DNA of 64,000 nucleotides, from the NCBI GenBank assembly GCA_022605955.1, contig JAKCOZ010000008.1, positions 27,343,083-27,407,082 of the forward strand, in the 5' to 3' direction. The position numbers were made by a program, and so were the translations under genes. The stretch is from Rallus limicola (lineage: Eukaryota; Chordata; Aves; Gruiformes; Rallidae). Each line of letters starts with the position of its first letter. Position 1 is the first letter of the stretch. The notes beneath the pieces were generated by a model. That model had not been told where the DNA came from. It ran no database searches and saw only the letters and a list, made by a program, of their open reading frames with translations. Positions 50,187 to 63,900 of the stretch are shown here, piece by piece.

Positions 50187-53100
50187 TAAAGTTCTTTTCC
50201 CTCTTCTCTACACTGACAGAAGACAGCACCTGAGGTTGTTCAATGTAAGGAGAAAGCCAGAAAGTTGGTGGCAAACCGTGGATGTGGTTATATCAGTTGT
50301 GTTGATTGCTTAATCTTAAACTCGGTTTACAACAAGCCCTACCTTGTTAGCCTGCCTAGAAGGCATTAGCTGGATCTTGCTGAAGTGTGAAATACGGTGA
50401 TAATGATCAGTCAGCACATCCATGGCACATTTAGTCTGTACCACTTGGCAGGTCCGTGCCTCAAGGAAGTCAGCACAAAAGAGCTGGACAGAACCTGTAG
50501 GTCTACAGCTAGGTAGTATTCCTCCTTGTCTGGGGGGTGTTTTGAACAGCAGGTTATGTCTTCAATTTTTAAAATTATACATTGTATATAATGGCTACAC
50601 ACACATGTGCGTGTGCGGTGTCTTTATGGCCCGTAGTTGTTGTGCTAAACACTCAGGGTGATTTCTGTTTTCATTTACCTACTATATTGCTGCAAAGCCC
50701 TTTGTAAAGCTCTACAGCCCCTTCCATTTAGAGATGATTCTTCAGGAGCAGTGAAATCTTTAAATAAACAAATCTTTCCTTTCTTTACACAAAATATTAG
50801 CTTGAAAATCCCAAACCTAAAATCCTAATCTTGAGGGAGATGGACAGGAGGTGATGGGTTGGGAAAAATTGTTTCAGAATGAACTTTGCTTTTCAAGAGG
50901 CTTTTCCCTACTGAACAAGTTATTTCAATGCTTATTCTTTTGGATGAGAAACCTGTTAAGTTTCAGCTTCATCTCCATGTCATCAATAAAACCTGTGCAC
51001 ATTTAGAGTAGTTTAATAGAAGCTTTGCCTGGGGATTTGGATTTTATCAGTTGGTTTTAGTTATTTTGTGTAGCTGGGTATTCGAGCATGTGAACAGAGC
51101 AAGCAGCAGTGATGTTGAATCCCAGAGTTGGGGCAGCAGTTAATAGTGCAGCCTTCCTTGCACAAACTTCTTTCCAAGCAGGGTGATAATGATTCATTTC
51201 CTCTGTCAGCCTCTGCTCTGTGAGGGAGGCTCAGGTTCTGCATGCAGGCAGAACTCAGGCACATGTGTTTGTTTAGACAGTTCAGTAATAAAAGCTCTTC
51301 GAGAAGGTAGTTATTTTGTTTTATAATATGAAACATTTCGTGTCATTTTAGGGATGCTTTTTTCTCTGAATGTAAAAAGTCAGCATATCCTACTGTTTCC
51401 ATGCTGGTGAGCCAGCTTCCTGTTTGACAGCACTATCCATCTCAGTTAACACAGTTGCTCAACGTGTTGTGAACTAACATGTGGAACATGCTGCATTAGG
51501 TGGCCAAGATTTGATTCTTGGCACTTATGAAGGGGAATGGGCTTCGCAAGAAACCTGCTCCAAGGAGGCATGCCATTCAGTGCAGTGATCCACACTGGCT
51601 GAGCATCTCACTTGGGGGAACCTTGCTTTTGCAGCATCTCTCTGTTGTGAGAATAGCAAGGAGGAGAGACAGATTGACTCACGAAGGAAATTAGTCACTG
51701 TGCCGGGAGGAACGGACACGGTGTTTTTGAACTACAGGCTTTGACAATGAGCGGCTTCAGGTACTAATGTCTCACTTGATGTGTTGCTCGAATAATTTGT
51801 GTAGAAAATAAAAGTTCAACCTGCAATTATTGTAACTAACCTAAAAGGAAATACTTCAGCATTTTTGTTAGGTAGCAGTTGCCTATTAGAAAACATCAGA
51901 TGGTACAATATTTAGAAATGAGAGAAGAAACCTTAAAGGTCTGTCAGCTAACAAATCTCCTTCTTGGTCAGTTTATTTACCTTCATACTGAAGGACCAAT
52001 TCTCTCTTATGCATCTTGGGCAAATGCTGCAGGTCACGCTCATTTTAAGATATGTCTGAAGTACGCAACATGTTCTGTAGTATTGTGCTTCTGTGCTAGC
52101 CATCTGCAAGCTGAGAGATGAGGTACAGGCAGGGAAAGTGCTAATAGAGCTCTGAGATTGCTCAGTCTAATGAGAAAATTTATAGAATATTGGGCTGTAA
52201 TCTGTCAACTAGGGCTGACAGAAGCATACGGCTAAATTGTTGATATGAGGATTTATTTGGGAACGCAATTTTCTGATATTAAAAAGAGGGAGGAAAAAAA
52301 GCTTTTTGCTTTATTTATTCCGGTTGTTGAAAAAGTCTGCTTCTGTCCTGGTGCTTGGGATTGATTTCATTTAGCAATATACATTGATAAACAGTCACTT
52401 AGTTCTTCTTTATGCTTTATGAGCAGCTGAATTACAGGATCTGCATGAGAAGTTGAAGATCCTCAGGTGCATTTTTCAAGATGGTAAAGCTTTGAGCAGT
52501 GTGCTGTGCAGAACACTGACATGAGTAGGTGTCCCCATGTCCTCCAGGGACAAAGTAAATGTGAGCTTGTCAAAGCTTTAGTATTGTAAAGACTGCCTAA
52601 ACTGTAATGTAGCATGTAATAATGGTCACGTTTTGCATTTGGAAAGTGTTTCATTTCCCCCCTCCCCTTGTGTTGGATGACTCTGATAGGAGTAGCAATG
52701 TTCACCTCATCTTGTGGGAAACATCTCACATTTGCCTGCTTTAGAACCGGGTCTCCAGTGGCGGATAAAAGAGCTAGTTGTGGGGGAAAAGAGGAGTTGC
52801 AGCACCAGGGAGAATTGCTGTGTGATTTCACACCGCCTTCGCTGCAGTTCACCATGGCACTTCCACACACCCGCTGAGGCTCGAGCAGGCGGTGTGCGAT
52901 TTGCGTGCAGGGCCCTGCCTCACACTTGCCAGCTGTACAGCAGCACGTCGGAGTCTGGGTGCCAGAGAAGAAACATGGCACGGAGGGATAGCTGGTGTGC
53001 TGCCTTCCCAAGGGGCCTGTGTGCCCAAAGGGGCCTTGCCGCTGGGCTCCTGCCTGGGCAGTGGCCTAGAGCTGTGAAGCTCCCTAACAAGCTGACCCCA

Positions 53101-56100
53101 TATCTGAGCATATGAGCCATAGCCTGCATGCTCACCTGGCCTGGAGCCTTCACATACCGGCTCATGGTCACTTAGCTTATCATGGCTAATTTTTAGACCT
53201 GCTCATTAGGTAAATTGAGTAGTCTTAGTATAAATAATCTTAACACAAATACAGATCAGGAGGTATATACGAAGGTGTCCCCTTGTATTACTGGAAAAAG
53301 CTCTTCGTTCCCACACAGTTTGGGTAGGACACGTTTATTCCACAGACAGCTGTTTGTGAACATTTTTTGTTGATGGTGGTGAGAGCAGAGACTTCTCCAG
53401 TGAGCACTGCCCTCGTGAAACTTCCCTTTTCTGACAGGAGCTGTGAAAAGTCTTCTGGAACAGCATGGGAATTCGTTAACAGCTTGGCACTGGGGTGTGA
53501 AAGTTGGTGGTGTGAATGGCAACAAAGGTTTAATAAACATTTATGTATTTTTCTCTCATCACTTGAGTCTACACCTGACACTAGGGAACCTGCTACATGT
53601 GCCTCTCCTTCGGAGAGGAAGAGTCATGCTTTAAAGGGGTACCTCTTCTATATGTAGTTTAAGAAAATTATCTTTTTTTTTTTTTGGTGGGTGTGGGGTA
53701 TTCTAACTGTGCTGTGCAAGAGAAGGGGACTAGTAGGGAATCCATACAGTATATAGTGCTGGGACCAAAGCAGTATGAAAGTAGCTGCAACCTGCAATTT
53801 ACCCATGTGTGGTCCTGCAGCTCTGCAACCTGTCCTGCGTAGGGTGGAGGAAGAGCAATGCTAGTTTGACACTTTTAGCAAGTTCTGCTTGATAAGAATC
53901 CATATGAGAAAGAAAGATGGAGTGTTTTCTTGTGGACAAATGCATGTATGTTGTTTTTTGGTTTTTTTTTTAACAGTTCCTTGTTAGGTGTCATGAGTAT
54001 ATAAACAGAACTGGAGCACATTGTCTGCAAAAACTTGCTAAGCTGAACAGGCCATCAAAATGGAGGTTGCCTTCTCTTCTGAGGTGTTTCTGCTAGGTGT
54101 GTTGGCAGGGCAGCGTGGAGTGCCTAACCTGGCTGCTGTTTCTGGGCAGCTTTAGCTGGGAACTATTGAAGGGGTTGCTTGGGTTAGTTGCTGTGTGTGG
54201 CTGCCACAGGGAGTGGGGGCTACAGAAGAGTGAAATGGTGCTGTGATGCCAAGTGGAGCAGAAGGAGGGGTGAGGAAACAGCAGAGGGAAGTTAGCACAG
54301 AGTGAGAGAGAAATACTAGATCTTTCCCATCCCTGTCATTATAGGGATGGCCAAGCCCTCATTCCTAAGCAATGTATTGCCATGAGCAGAGCCGTTACAA
54401 GAGGCGGTGCTTTGTACTAATGCCTTGGAGGCCTCTCTTCATGCTGCCTGGTTTCTTCTGGTGCTGGGTCCTGACTGAGGAGGGGGTAGCCTTATGTCTG
54501 CAGAGTGCTTGGGCTGGCTGGAAGGAGAGGCTGACAGTGGTCAGTGGGGAAGGTGTAAGACAGAATGAGAATCAGCGTTTAAGTATCTTGCTGTGCGATG
54601 TGGAGTTGCAGTAGGACAGTGATGCTCTAAGGGGATTATGACTTGGCAAGCTGAGATCAGGCAGCATTGTCGCTGTTGGCCTTGCACGACTGGAGTGGGG
54701 AAGAGGAGAATTTTGTTGCTGCCAGTCAGTGCCTGACTGGAGCAGTTGATGGGGTACCTCTGGCCTAATGTCATTACACTGAGAGCTGTGTATCAGGACC
54801 AACTGTCCTCCAGCTGTCTCACCTGTGGGTCTCTGATGTTGCTTGTAAGACAGGCTTGGCTTGACTTTGGTGCTTTTGCAGCACACTGCACGCTGCAGCA
54901 GTAGTGGAGCTGTCCTTGCAGTGAGCTGCAGCAAGAGAGGAAAAGTGGCTCTCCTGACAGGACAGCAAGGAAACGGAGGCACAGGCATGTGAGGGCTCTC
55001 TTCTCCATCCATAGTGCATGTGGCTGGGGCAGGAAGGAACCCAGACTGCAAGTATGCTCATTTCCCTCGAGGGACTAAATATGTGAGCTCAGCCCTGCTC
55101 TCTGCTGTTAATTGGAGGCCTCTTGCACTTAAGCTTTGTGTTTAAGTAGCATTTCAAAGCAAAGAGCAGATCTGTTTGATATGGTGACATTTAGCGCATC
55201 AGTCCAAACCACAGGCCTCTGTGTGTGAGAACGTGGCAGCCTGACTGCTGGGCTCCCTCACTCTGGCTGGCCTGTTTGAGACTGGCATGACCATCTTCCC
55301 ACTTTTGGGATTACAACTGGACATTCAAATATTCAAAGGGTGCAAGTACCAATGAGGGAATGAGTTTGCCTAAACTGGTCCCAGTGCACAGGGCTATGGG
55401 GCAATTGGAAGGACCTAAGCCAGTGATTAGTAGGGAAAGACCCTGTGAAATACTCCAACGTCCAGGACCAGAGTAGCTTCCAGCTGAATGTCAGGTGAAG
55501 GCAGAACATACCAGCTGGGGGCTGTATTGAACACGCACAATCTGGGTTTATATTTCTGTATCAGGAAAGGTACAGTAAAATGTAGCGAAACCCTGCAAAG
55601 CTGTGCTTGCTGTACACAGCTAGGCTTGCTGCACCTGGGAACACCAGAGAGATTACTTTTAACGCAAATGCAAGATAGCAGTGTGGGAAAAATGAGAGGA
55701 GAGGTGGGTTCAGGTTTCTCCTGTGAATAACATGCAGTGAATTACAGGGGTGCTATCATCGCCTGACTCCTCAGCCAAGTGCCCGGTGTCCTTTGTGTGT
55801 CTGAGCGTGGCTCCCTGCTCCTCTGATCAAAGACCTTCCAGTCAGTATGATAATGGCTTTAATGAATAGGAGAGGCACTGGTGATATAATGACTGATGTA
55901 ACAAGACAGTACAGAGATCAACAAACTAAATATCAGGCCATTCTCTGGCACTGTCACTGTTTGCTGCTACTTTCTTCTGTTTTGTCTGTACAGAGGTACC
56001 ATAGGGGTCTCACTCCAGAGAGTTGTCAGTCCAAGTACTTGGACTATTTCTTTCTGCTCAAACTCTCTTGCTAAACCAAGGTGTCTTAAAAGAAAGCAAA

Positions 56101-56954
56101 ACAAAAAACCCAAACCCCAAAAGAAACACACAGCCCTGTCCCGTTTGGAGCTCTTTTCAGCAGTTTACTCTTACTCCACCTGTAATCAACACCTCCTTGC
56201 TTTTAGTAATTCCATTTTGCTCCCCTTGCTTCTACTGGGTACCTTTTTATGGATAAGCTTTTCTTTCTTTTCTCCAGATTTGAAGGTGAAGTTGTAAAAA
56301 GCCCAAATCAAATATTTTAACAATGCTGTGATTCAAACAGACATCTTGTAGTGAACTCTGACATGTAATTTCATGACAACTTGTCTGGGATTCTTAGGCA
56401 GACTGGATTTCTTGCAGCGATACTCAGCCATCCAGATCAAAGTTTTCCTTGTAAAAAAACTGCTCCTTCTTGAATTGTACAGTGCTTGAGTTGCATTCTT
56501 TGTCTTTCTCCCTGATGTTTGAAGAAAGTGGGCTGAGCACTTCTCAAATATTTATTTCCCTCCCTATATACTGACATTTACCAGCAAATCACTGTTTTGT
56601 CTACCCTACAAAACTTCATGACAACTGTAAGTGAAACTCAATTACAGGAACCATGAGAGAAAGTCAGAATTTAATGAGAATGCTGAAAACCTCTTCCTCC
56701 TTTGTTTTTGTTTTTGATAGGCATTTCAGTGCATAATGGACACAGGGTTTGAAAGACACTGTTGTTAAAGGTTCAGCACCTCATACCATTTCAATTAAAG
56801 TCCCAGGGTTCTCTTTAAACACTGCTTGGAACTCTTAGAAATCTTATGTAAAAAATAAAACAAGAGGTAGGGATTGAGGCTGCTTATGTTTTTAGGGTTT
56901 ACAAAAATTGGTCTGTTTGGATTTTTGTGGAAAACAGTAAAGAAATATTAGGAT

Positions 56955-57115
56955 GTCATGTTTATATATATAAAAATTGAATGTATTTTATTTTTGTGGG
57001 GTTTTATATATAAATATATAAAAATAGTTTATACTTTATTCTAGAATATAAACACACCTTTTATGCATATGCACACATACAATATATGCATAGGAGTATA
57101 ATGTATATATGGAAA
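56955..57115. repeat. AT-rich simple-sequence stretch
   Basis: TATATA/TAAATA-type sequence with TATGCATATGCAC at 57062-57074. Such strongly AT-rich DNA is a candidate matrix-attachment region by composition only. Confidence 0.55.
57063..57073. promoter_or_regulatory. POU MORE-type site ATGCATATGCA
   Basis: It matches 11 of the 12 bases of the palindromic MORE element ATGCATATGCAT bound by POU-factor dimers. It sits in AT-rich low-complexity DNA, so chance is likely. Confidence 0.3.
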
Positions 57116-57655
57116 CAAGATCAAAATAATAAACCAACCTTTGAGGTTACTTGTCACCCTCATTCTCCATCTGTAGTGTTGTGTTAAGTAACCTCCTTAT
57201 CCCAGCAGTGTGAATGCTAGTGAATACTTGATTCTTCTATAAGCTCACTGTGCAAGTTCTTAACTTCTAACCAGCGGTCAGGAAGAAGCTCTTTTCCCTT
57301 TTCTTCCCCCTGTGCTGGTGTGTGTAAAAGCTGACACGTGGTATTGGTTTTCTGGTCCCAATATATTATTTACAGGATTCTTGTGATGGAACAAAACCTT
57401 CTGCAAATAATAATCTGTTTTTCTAGATGCTAACATCTGGGTAGTGTAAGTAAATGGGTAATTTATTAGTGTTTGAACAGCTTAAAGGAGGGTAACCGGA
57501 GGTAGCCCTAAACAGCTCAGTGCTTGACGGCCACTTCCTCTCTCAACTGGGGCTTGTGCCTGAGCCCAGCACAGCTTGGAAGCAGGAGAGCAGGCAGGGC
57601 ACAAGGAAGGAGTGGAGCAGGCAGAGCAGGCTTCAGCAGTCCTGGTGAAATGCTC

Positions 57656-57730
57656 TTCCCTTCCCTTCCCTTCCCTTCCCTTCCCTTCCCTTCCCTTCCC
57701 TTCCCTTCCCTTCCCTTCCCTTCCCTTCCC
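57656..57730. repeat. (TTCCC)15 pentanucleotide array
   Basis: Fifteen uninterrupted perfect TTCCC units (75 bp); GGGAA on the other strand. Perfect repetition indicates recent expansion and probable length polymorphism. The Leu-Pro-Phe-Pro-Ser and Gly-Lys-Gly-Arg-Glu repeat peptides read through it are artefacts. Confidence 0.97.
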
Positions 57731-59319
57731 GGGTACCTGCTGTGGGAGTTTGAGGCCATCTGCTTTTGGCTCCGGAGGCTCTTAGCGGACTTGTTGCAGT
57801 GGCATCGTTTGTTTGCTTCATGGGCGTAATGGATCAAACGCAGACTGTGCTGAGGGTAGAAATCATTAAACCTTTAAACCTTTTATTCCTCTCTTCCCCC
57901 ACTTTGCTTCTGAGAAATATTGCTAGGGTTGTAACAACAAATCGGCGCTTCTGGTTGATGAAAGCATTAGTGCTTTCCATTGCTTTACGTTGCAGGCTGT
58001 GTGCAAACAGGTAATGCTGCAGGACAGAAGTTTCTTTAGGCTTTGCACTCTTCAAGGGAAGATTTTCATATATTCTATTTTATATCCAATGAATGAATGC
58101 TGGGGAAACTGAACCACACGCTTTTTTGTGTCACACCAACCTTTACAGTAGTTTGGGGTAAAATGAAAATCAGATTTACTCCAAAAGGCCTGTGTACTCT
58201 CAATTAAAAGCTTAGACCAGCATACAATAAATTCTGATTTTTCACGGCCCCCTTCCTGACCTCTCAGCTAAGCCCACCAGCCCATGAACCACAGAGTTTT
58301 TTGAGGAAAACTGAGAAATGATCTTTATAAATTTCCATTTAAAATAAAATTTTGTTGTCTTGCATGAAAGTGATAATGAAGCAGTACTGTATGTAACAAT
58401 GGGAGTAAACTAGGTTCGATGGGGTCTTCCACTGCCCAGCAAAGGAAGGTGCAGTTAGCAGCCTGGTAGCTAGCAAGCTAAATATTGAAACATTCAATAG
58501 TATGAGGAGAGCAAAGCCTGGGGGTGGTTCATGCTAGGGTAGTTTTTTTTCCCTCCCTTTTCTTTTTTAGACATTCTTGTCTGCTGAGATTTTTTCCCCA
58601 TTCTCTGCTCTAGATAGAAGCAGCATTTTAACCCAATGGCATGAGGTTTTTGCTCCAGTTGCAGATTGCCTTGCACCATCTGCCTTCCTCACAAGGGCAC
58701 AGTGCTGAGCCCACCTCCAGATGCTTCTTTCTTTAACCCAGCAGAGACAGGGCTCATCCCCCAGATTGGCTTCTGCTCAGTGGGAATCACATCCCAACTT
58801 CAGGATCTCTGGTTTGCCACGGATGTATGTTCCCCTGCACAGCATTTCAAATGGATATGCTGCTGGGGAGAAAGCAGAGCTCTTTGTGCTGCCCGGTCTG
58901 TCCAAAGTCCATTTATCATCAGTGCCCTGGTCTGGATCTTGCTGCAGGTGTGAAGGGGAATTGATTTGAGCATGTGGAGAGCCGTGGTGCTGGCTGCAGG
59001 GTCTCTTGCAAGCTCATGGAGTAAGGCAGTATTTCTCAGTCCCCTTTAACCACCCAGACAAGCTAAGCATGCAAACCAGTTTGTTTTGAAACTGAAAGCC
59101 TAACAAAATAAGGGAAGAAAATGTAAAGGGCATAAACAGAAAGTGTTTCCTGGCTTAAAAAAGAAAAGAGAGAGGGCAAACACACAGGCCCCTGTTCTGT
59201 GTCTGATCATCTCTTTACAAAAGATCCCTCTGGCATTGACAGCAAAGGGTCAGTTTGGAGGGTTTCTCACCACTGTGTGTGAGCATTGTAGAAGGCACCC
59301 AGCTTTAATCCCTCCTGGC

Positions 59320-59560
59320 CCTTGCTGGAATATAAATTAACCTGTCAATCAGCGACTGTATTTGATGTTTGCATCTTTTTGTACCGCTTGAGTTTTACAA
59401 GGGCAATCTGCCCTCCTGCATTGTTTGTCATTGGGGTCTGCAGGAGATTAAATGGCTACATTTGCAGAATGGAAAAGGATGAGCAAAAGGCAGTGCTATT
59501 AGTTACCTCCTTTTGCCTACTATCCTGCTCATTGGAAAAGCACTTGGAGAGTACTGATCA
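59320..59560. promoter_or_regulatory. Candidate regulatory element with exact PBX/MEIS site
   Basis: CTGTCAATCA at 59342-59351 is the exact complement of TGATTGACAG. It follows TATAAATTAA and sits in non-repetitive sequence with GCGACTG and ACCGCTTG CpGs retained. Function is inferred from the motif and composition only. Confidence 0.35.
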
Positions 59561-59778
59561 AGGTTCAGATTCAAGGTGTGGCTGAGAGAAGCGGGTGTGT
59601 ATGTCCTCCTCTGGTTGCTGGAGCTACTTGGTTTATTGAGGGTGGGTGTCTCTACCTCTTTGTACTGGCACAGGGCTTATGGAGAATTGCTCATACTCTC
59701 ACTTCCTTTCAGCCAGGGAATACTTTTGATTGATCCAGATAACTTTAAAAAAGTATGTTTATACTGGTTTGATTGAAG

Positions 59779-59795
59779 AAAAAAAAAAAAAAAAA
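59779..59795. repeat. Poly-A run (17)
   Basis: Seventeen uninterrupted A. No mobile element recognised upstream. Confidence 0.9.
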
Positions 59796-60729
59796 GGTAT
59801 TGCATCAAGTTGAATGAGATGAGGTTGGAGTATTTTTCACTGTGTATTTATGGGCAATTTTACTTTCAACTTCATTCTAATAGAAAAATAATTCTTCTGG
59901 GATGAAGCAGCTGTCAAACAATAAAGCTAGAGTAATCCTGGGATCTGGGGCCTGTACTTCATTCTGACTCCCCAGTTTTTTGTGTGCAGCATCTTTGACT
60001 TCACCTGGCTGTTTCCACAACTGCCAATAAAGAGTTAAATTCAAAACGCAGGCTAGGAGGAGCATGCGTGTGCCAGTCAGGATTCTGCGCTAAATTGCTT
60101 TCATACTTTGTTTTTATAATATATTTGCTGCTTAGCCACATTTTGGCCTTTTTCCTTTTTCTAACAAAAAATCATTATGTGGGATAACTAGTAGATAGTT
60201 CCTACTTTCACAGTGACAACTCCATGCTAAAATTGTCCCTCGGCATAGGGATCGTTAACTGATGGCAATTTGTCTGCCGTTCTGAGTAGGGTTTTTTTTT
60301 TCTTCCAGGCACCAGCTAAAGAATCTATGAAATTGAGGGGGGGGAAAAAAGGTGTTGAAACTGAGGATGGACCAAATGCTTGAGGAAAAGAATGTATCAA
60401 GTAATGAGCTATAGATAATATGAAATCAAGAGCTGGGAAGGAGCTGTTTGGGCAGAATTGTGCGGCAGTCAGCATGAGAAAATTGGCATTTTGTGAAATG
60501 CTACTGTAAAATGTGTTTCAAACGTCACTATTTATGTATGCATTTATATAGATAGCACCAATTACATATTTTTAAATGTTGATGATGGGTCTAAAAACTA
60601 CATGCGTTACGAACATAAAAGTTTCTTTTCCTGTGGCTTGGGCATGGGGAACAATTCTTTTTTTTTTTCTGAATCTGAAAGCTGTATTTGTTTGCTTAAA
60701 GGAATGAAGAATAGTATTTTGTTGGTAAT

Positions 60730-60960
60730 ATTCAGAAAGATTTATTAATGTTGTATTGTGGAGCCTTTAAATAGAGGGCTACACATAGATTTTTTTCGCC
60801 CGATATCTCTGCTAAAAGAGCATAGCAACGCCATGCATTTGCATTTTCTGATCACTAAAAATCCCCCCTACCATAAATGTGTATGTGAAATTGAGAACCT
60901 AATTAAACGATTAACAGCATGTACAGTACTTTACCCAAAAGGCATGTGTTAATTTGTTAA
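60730..60960. promoter_or_regulatory. Candidate conserved element with POU-type site
   Basis: AT-rich, non-repetitive DNA that keeps several CpGs (TTCGCCCGATATC, CAACGCC, AAACGATTAAC). ATGCATTTGCAT at 60833-60844 combines an octamer-like ATTTGCAT with a MORE-like dimer arrangement. This composition is typical of conserved non-coding elements, but conservation was not tested. Confidence 0.35.
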
Positions 60961-63900
60961 AACACTAAAGATTTTTATGCTGTCTTTTTTGACGCTATCA
61001 AAATATTTTCAGTGGAACTGGTTGAACCTGGTCTCTTTATTATAAATTCTTCTGCAGAGTAAGACGATCTAATTGCCTAAGGAATTATAAATTATCTTTT
61101 CTAAGAGACCTATGACACTAAAACGCAGAATGAACAAATAAAACTGATTTGTTCTAGTACAAATGAAGATATATGGCAGTATTTTTATTACAGACACCAT
61201 TTGTTTGGGTTGAATGTCTGAATATTTTACAATAAGATACAAAGTGTTCTCTGTCAAGCAGTCATTCTAGCAATGCATCTTAAGGTGTTTTACAACTAAA
61301 TGCCATGAAACGAAGAAACCCTAATCAACAAAATCCAGTCCCACCCATAAAATAAAACCCTCTGCGGAATGGGATAAATCTGTTCCAAAGGAAATGTGTT
61401 TTATGTGTGTTCATAGAAGCAGTGGGATCTGTCTCTTGGGTCAAACATGGAACTTTTATTTGCAGAGGAAAGACCTGTTGGTTTCAAAAGCTGCTTTATC
61501 TCAGAGAAAGGTGACCTCTAGTATGTGAAATGGTAGTTTCCAGCCAGGTAGGAGATGCCACAGTCTAGACTAGAGCACAGAGGAAAAGGATTATGAGTCT
61601 GGTTTCTCATGGGAAGCACTGCTGGGCAGTGGACAGGAGGGATGAGCATTTCCCTGGTGTAAAGGTCCTGTTGGTGCCACGTAACCTTAGGGGATGTGGT
61701 GGAGCTGCAGGGTTAGTTAGGATGTCCTTCCCTCCTGGGGACTTCTGGAGGAATCTTTAACAAATCCCCCTTCCAGCTGCTAAAGCACAACTAGTAGGTG
61801 ATCTCCTTTGGAAACGACTGGGTATTTACCAGTACAAAGGGACATATTTAAGAATTACTTGTTACCCTTGTGGCATAACTTAGTAGAAACTGGCAATTGT
61901 TAAAGGTTTGTCTTTCGTAACTACTCTCCATAGAATTTTGTTCTGTCACTGAAAGATTAAAATGGTTTATAGTAAATTTACCATTTCTGTATGGAACTGT
62001 GTCAGTGTTGGTGCCAAGGCTGTTTGAATGTTACTGAACAGTCACTTAACCGGAATAGATTAAACCCTGTTACATTACTTCATGCAAGTATATTGTTTGT
62101 AAAGGAGCAAATTAATACTCTGCTGACCTTTTGAGGGTTGAATTAATAAATTTATTGCAAGGATTAGTTTGGAATTGTATGAGACCTTCTTTTATTTCTT
62201 GATCCAGAAGTACTTTTATTATGAAGTTTACTGATACAAAGCTGCTTCTGTTAAGCTGATTGTTATTCCCAGCGCCAAATTGTCTAAATCCCAACATACA
62301 CATGCATCTATGAATTTTTCTGGAAGGAGACAAAAAGGGTGGTATGGCACTTCATAAAGGCAAGTAGGAAAGAAATGTAGTGAGATGAGATGAAAACTGC
62401 AGCATTTATGGTGAAATGTGGATCATGCTTTTAAAACCCATTTGAGCCTAACAATTCAAATAAATTTCAGTAACGAGGTTAAGGAATATTTTTCTTACCA
62501 TAAAAACATGAGACTTTTCTCCTTTACCTTTCTGTAGCTCTTTAGTAAATGTTGATTTTGCAAAGACTTTATAATTTTGAGTGTGTTTCTGTGCAGGGAA
62601 GTAGGGAAGAAGAAAGCAGGTAGGAGTGACAGCCAAGGGAGCATGCATATCTGTGCTGTTTGTAATAACAATGTCATGTCTCTGGGATGGACAGCAGTGT
62701 GATTTTGGGTAGTGTATTACACACCTCCACCTTCTCACTGTGGTACAGCAACACCCACGTCCTACTCCTCTCCTTCCCCTTCTTGTTGAAGTCAGGCTGG
62801 GATGGAGTTGTGGGTTACAAGTGTGGTACTGCCCTGGCTGTTACTGAACAAACCTGCCATCAAATGTCTTCAAGGCTTGTCCTGAATCCTGCTCTTTTTT
62901 TATCTCTGTTTCCTGTGCCTGAACTTTGTTTTTGCATGTAAATGTGAGAGAGATGGAGAAATCTTAGCTGCAGATGGAAAAAACCTCTAGTGTCTTGGTA
63001 TTTTAAAAAATTCAGAATTAGAAGGAGATAAATTTATGTAGCCTTTGCACCATAATAATGTGGAAAGACCTGACACAAAGCCATAAGGCTTTTTTTTTTC
63101 ACGGATTCAGTTGTCTGGAAATTGTGCAAGGCTGTTTAAACAGCATGACTTTTAACAGATCGCAATAAATTTAAAAAAATAATCATGTTTTCAGCAAGGA
63201 TTACATGAGGGCAGTGCTAACTCCCATGCAATTAATACACACCGTGTACTTTGTTTTCTTTTGAGTGCCTAGCATTTTGTCTAGATTTTATCTGGCCGTG
63301 TATCCAGGAACTGGGTATGGATGCAAGCTGCTGTTAATTGGGCCATATTTAGGACTATGAAAACCATCCTATGTGCTGCATGGCTAGGTGCAGATCTAGC
63401 TTTGTGTGTGTATCACCGTAGCTGTACCATGCATCCATGGATTTTTAGATACAAAATGCACTTGGTTTATGACAAAATACTGACAGTGTTTGTCAAAACC
63501 TGCATTTACTTTCGCAAAGCAGTTGTGAGGTGCAGTTCATAGCTTAACAGGAAGAAAGATGTAATACATTCTAATTTTGATGTGGCTCGTTGGTTCACTG
63601 CATCAAGTGTTGTGTCATAGCAGTTTCTGTAGAGGAAAACTGGTTCTGGTTTCCCCTGATCTCCTACACCTACTGAATGTTGTTTTACATCCAGCTAGTT
63701 GTGTGATGTAGTGTTTAGAGGGAAGAAGATACTGTCTGATACAAGGACTGATGAGTTTAAATCTGGAAGAAAAAAAAAAATCCCTTATTTCTGTGCTTGC
63801 TGGATTAAGTCTTTTATATAACATGCTTTATAGAAAAAGAGCTATGTTTGTACAGAAGGAGGTGCCAGAACGCTAATACAAGTATAGTAGCTCATCTGAT

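Noticed and set aside
52463..53011. 182-codon minus-strand open frame in SATB2 intron 3
   Set aside because: Cys/Ser-rich with no family resemblance. A retroelement or nested gene was considered, but no catalytic motif or flanking structure was seen.
57517..57837. Repeat proteins encoded across the pentanucleotide array
   Set aside because: The repeated Pro-Ser-Leu-Pro-Phe and Gly-Arg-Glu-Gly-Lys units are translations of (TTCCC)n and not a gene.
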